A DNA stretch of 64,000 nucleotides from Protonemura montana (Eukaryota; Arthropoda; Insecta; Plecoptera; Nemouridae), in contig OX387606.1 in the NCBI GenBank assembly GCA_947568835.1, positions 3,534,001 to 3,598,000 on the forward strand, written 5' to 3'. Positions 61,480 to 64,000 of this stretch are shown here, in pieces; positions within the stretch are counted from its first letter, which is position 1; each line of letters opens with the position of its first letter. The translations under genes and the position numbers were made by a program. The notes below the pieces were generated by a model. It did not search any database. It saw only the letters and a list, made by a program, of their open reading frames with translations, and was not told where the DNA came from.

Positions 61480-62958
61480 CGGTCTAAAAAAGTATTCCTA
61501 CTATTTACTTGGGGATATCCCAATAGCCACTTCTCAAGTGCATTTAACAGTCTGGGTGGTTTTTGAAGAACTGTTATAGGCAAGAAATGTCGAATCGAGT
61601 TACAAAGTATCGTTTTACCGTGCTCATTTAGATGCAATCCATCTGTGTCTAAGTGCTCATGTGTGATTTTCTTGTCAAGAAAGTTAATTCTAATATTTTT
61701 AGCACATTTAGCCATCGATTTATTTACAGTGTCATGAATGCTAAAATTAGCTAGCCTTATGGATTTATTCAGATTTAGGTCTTCATTATAATTTTCATTG
61801 AGTCTTCTTTTTGGTATGTTATTAATTATCAACTTGCACTTCCTGCTGGCTGGTAGTAGACGTCTTATGTCTTCATTTATTTTGGACAGTGGGCTAACAC
61901 CTATGTCGTTGGACCCCCCCCATCACCACCAGCCAGTCACACGCACGCATAGATTGAGCCTCTACGAGAGCTTTGTCCACCACAGCACCTAGTTTCGCTC
62001 CAGGTTTTACATAAGCATTTAATTCATAGTCGTTTGGTAGTTTTCCAGCCAGTTCCTTGCACAGATTGCGGCCGTGACCGTCCGTCACAATTATCACACG
62101 TATTTTGTGATCTTGAATGAGTGTTTGCTTGCCTTTCCCCATGTTATGTTTACTATTGGTGCATTGACTCCCAGACGAGTCCTGTGACCCTGTTGACCCT
62201 GCTGATGATGTCGTGCTCCTTATATCTAGCGTTTCTGAGGACACTGAGGACACTGAGGACACGCACGAGATTTCTTCGGTATAATCTTTTTCATTAACTG
62301 CGGTGTTTACATAGACTTCCTCCCCCACTGATTTCCCAAAGTCGGTCTTCAATTCGGTACTGTTTATATCTTCTCTGCTATTTGTTGCCTCATAGAAACT
62401 AACTCGCGAAGCAATCTTGTTCCCGACAACTTTTTTTGTCGAATTTTGTAAGGTTATGATCGCCATTTCATGCTTAGTTGGTGATGTGGGCGTTGCCGGC
62501 ATTGGAGTTGAAATTGAAGTCGAATGCTGTGTCTTACCGCTTTGTTGTTCTTCAATCAACTGAGATTTGAGAGTATTGTTGCACGTTTTTACTTCTTTCA
62601 ATTCCAATTTAAGGGTTTGGACTGCACTGTTTAACAAGTCTAATTCAGCACGTAGTTCACTCACTATCAATGACAGCTTCGAAATGTCAGATGGCTCGCT
62701 GTTAGCCTTCGAACACATTTGACAAGTCCACGCACTGGTATTGTTTTGTTCAGAATCTTCAGCACAGTTCCAGTGAAGAGTGCTTCCACACACGATACAA
62801 TCTATGCCTTTAGTTACTTTCCTTTTGCATTTTGCACACTTTATATTAACCTTTTGCCACGCGCTCTCTAACAGCCCACCTTCTATTGCCGCCATCTTGT
62901 ATATGATTGTATACGATGGAACTTGCTTTCTTACAAATGTCTTCAACAAGGAAACCAC
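61413..62958 (-). pseudogene. LINE ORF1: PHD-like finger, coiled coil and SGNH esterase, one frameshift
   Basis: The first part (62958-61894) has a Cys/His finger with CAKCKRK, CIVCGSTLHWNC and CQMCSKA at about residues 40-83. A leucine-rich coiled coil (LSLIVSELRAELDLLNSAVQ) and a serine-rich linker follow, then an esterase block I IIVTDGHGRNL. The frame shifts in a run of eight G at about 61912-61919. With seven it would pass through the block III GGSND motif into the segment ending near 61413, which contains the catalytic DGLHLNEHGK. PHD plus SGNH esterase is the ORF1 layout of CR1-type LINEs. The true start may be the later ATG (MAAIEGG). Confidence 0.85.
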
Positions 62959-63017
62959 CCACTTCCAGCTGCTGCTAAACGGGCAACCCGACGTCGTCCA
63001 GAGACTCTAAATGACTT

Positions 63018-63428
63018 AACCTAACCTAACCTAACCTAACCTAACCTAACCCAACCTAACCTAACCTAACCTAACCTAACCTAACCTAACCTAACCTAAC
63101 CTAACCTAACCTAACCTAACCTAACCTGACCTGACCTAACCTGACCTAACCTAACCTAACCTAACCTAACCTGACCTAACCTTACCTGACCTGACCTGAC
63201 CTGACCTGACCTGACCTGACCTGACCTAACCTAACCTAACCTGACCTAACCTTACCTGACCTGACCTGACCTGACCTGACCTGACCTAACCTAACCTAAC
63301 CTAACCTAACCTAACCTGACCTGACCTGACCTGACCTGTCCTGACCTGACCTGACCTGACCTGACCTGACCTGACCTGACCTGACCTGACCTGACCTGAC
63401 CTGACCTGACCTGACCTGTCCTGACCTG
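63018..63428 (+). repeat. Interstitial telomere-like array, (CCTAA)n passing into (CCTGA)n
   Basis: It starts with about 110 bases of nearly pure CCTAA (TTAGG on minus, the ancestral arthropod telomere unit). It then alternates blocks of CCTGA (TCAGG) and CCTAA, with occasional CCTTA and CCTGT, and ends as mostly CCTGA. Units are exactly five bases throughout. It directly abuts the 5' end of the LINE and is followed by unique sequence, so it is interstitial. Confidence 0.95.
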
Positions 63429-64000
63429 GTAGCATCAGTGTCGCTGGTACGGTGACATGTGCGTTGCACGAGCAAGGTACACATTGGGGTTGTTTAGACT
63501 TAGCTTCCTCCCCCTCACCAGATAATAATTCGGTATTCAGTGACCGAATTCACAAAATTAATTCACCGACTTCCATTTCGGTGCCAAATGCGACGTGTAC
63601 TAATCCTTTAGGAACTTGGTGCAGAATTTCTAATAGCTTTTAGTGCCTAAAGATGGAAGCAAGCGTGAGACCTATGAGTCTCTCAGCTTCCGCCAGAGAA
63701 GACCAGAGTCCAGAGTCGAACCAGAATCACAAGATACTCATCACAATGTATCTTTCTGTACAAACAGAAAAAAAAACAATCAATCAACAAAGATATCATT
63801 TATTTTTCTTCATCAACTGGTAGCAAGCAACGCTTTTGGACCACCGCCGGTCGGTAAGCCAAGCTGTCAAGGCGTCGAGCCACCATGCCGACGACGCCTG
63901 TTGCTCGAGAGTGCGGCGCCGGCGCCTCGAAGCCCCGCCCTCGGTCCCTCCCCCTCATCCACTTAGACCGGTCTTTCCCGCACCTTGCACCTGTCACGGA
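63429..64000. other. Unique flank beyond the telomere-like array
   Basis: No supported gene. Open frames on both strands at 63643-63997 overlap each other in a GC-rich stretch and show no family features. Confidence 0.4.

Larger units (their letters stand above)
58332..63016 (-). mobile_element. Near-full-length CR1-like non-LTR retrotransposon
   Basis: A 4.7-kb minus-strand LINE with two overlapping ORFs and a 3' end in (ATTT)n rather than poly(A), as in CR1/L2-type elements. ORF1 (from 62958) carries a PHD-like finger and an esterase; ORF2 (61479-58381) carries an endonuclease and a reverse transcriptase. The 5' side abuts the TTAGG/TCAGG array; the 3' side does not. Damage is limited to one frameshift in ORF1 and one stop in ORF2, so it is a recent insertion. 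No target-site duplication is visible. Confidence 0.9.

Noticed and set aside
63018..63428. CRISPR-like or true chromosome end
   Set aside because: Units are five bases without spacers, and unique sequence follows the array, so it is an interstitial pentamer repeat.

Overview
This is a eukaryotic, almost certainly arthropod, nuclear genome window. Genes are split by many introns, and the intergenic space carries SINE, LINE and MITE debris. Short arrays of the arthropod telomere unit (TTAGG) and its variants TCAGG and TTGGG are present inside the sequence. Pentamer arrays of this type and 5S-derived SINEs would suit a crustacean or another non-dipteran arthropod, but the species cannot be fixed from the sequence alone.

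The first 35 kb hold four protein genes, all on the minus strand, head to tail, with coding ends about 0.6 to 1.2 kb apart. I rebuilt each from splice sites that keep frame. They are GKAP1 (7 coding exons, 325 aa, 1008-7758), catalase (8 exons, 502 aa, 8392-16713), NPDC1 (7 exons, 335 aa, 17914-27229, with a proposed signal-peptide exon far upstream), and a 549-aa EFR3-like helical-repeat protein (10 exons, 28230-34908). They belong to different processes (PKG anchoring, peroxide removal, a neuronal membrane protein, a plasma-membrane lipid-kinase scaffold), so the arrangement looks like compact tandem layout and not an operon.

From 35 to 58 kb the window is gene-poor. It holds one clear tRNA-Arg(CCT), two weak minus-strand candidate genes that I do not recognise (about 36.1-38.1 kb and 56.6-57.6 kb), SINE fragments, GC-rich CpG-containing stretches and long C or G homopolymers.

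From 58.3 to 63.0 kb lies a nearly intact minus-strand CR1-like LINE. ORF1 has a PHD-like finger, a coiled coil and an SGNH esterase; ORF2 has an endonuclease and a reverse transcriptase. Only two lesions are visible: one extra G in a homopolymer in ORF1 and one in-frame stop in ORF2. Its 5' end abuts a TTAGG/TCAGG array (about 63.02-63.43 kb). Other repeats are a 161-bp near-perfect hairpin in a GKAP1 intron, a 5S-rRNA-headed SINE (one copy with three tandem 5S heads), a small TIR element with a tRNA-like core, and a TTGGG array just inside an NPDC1 intron.
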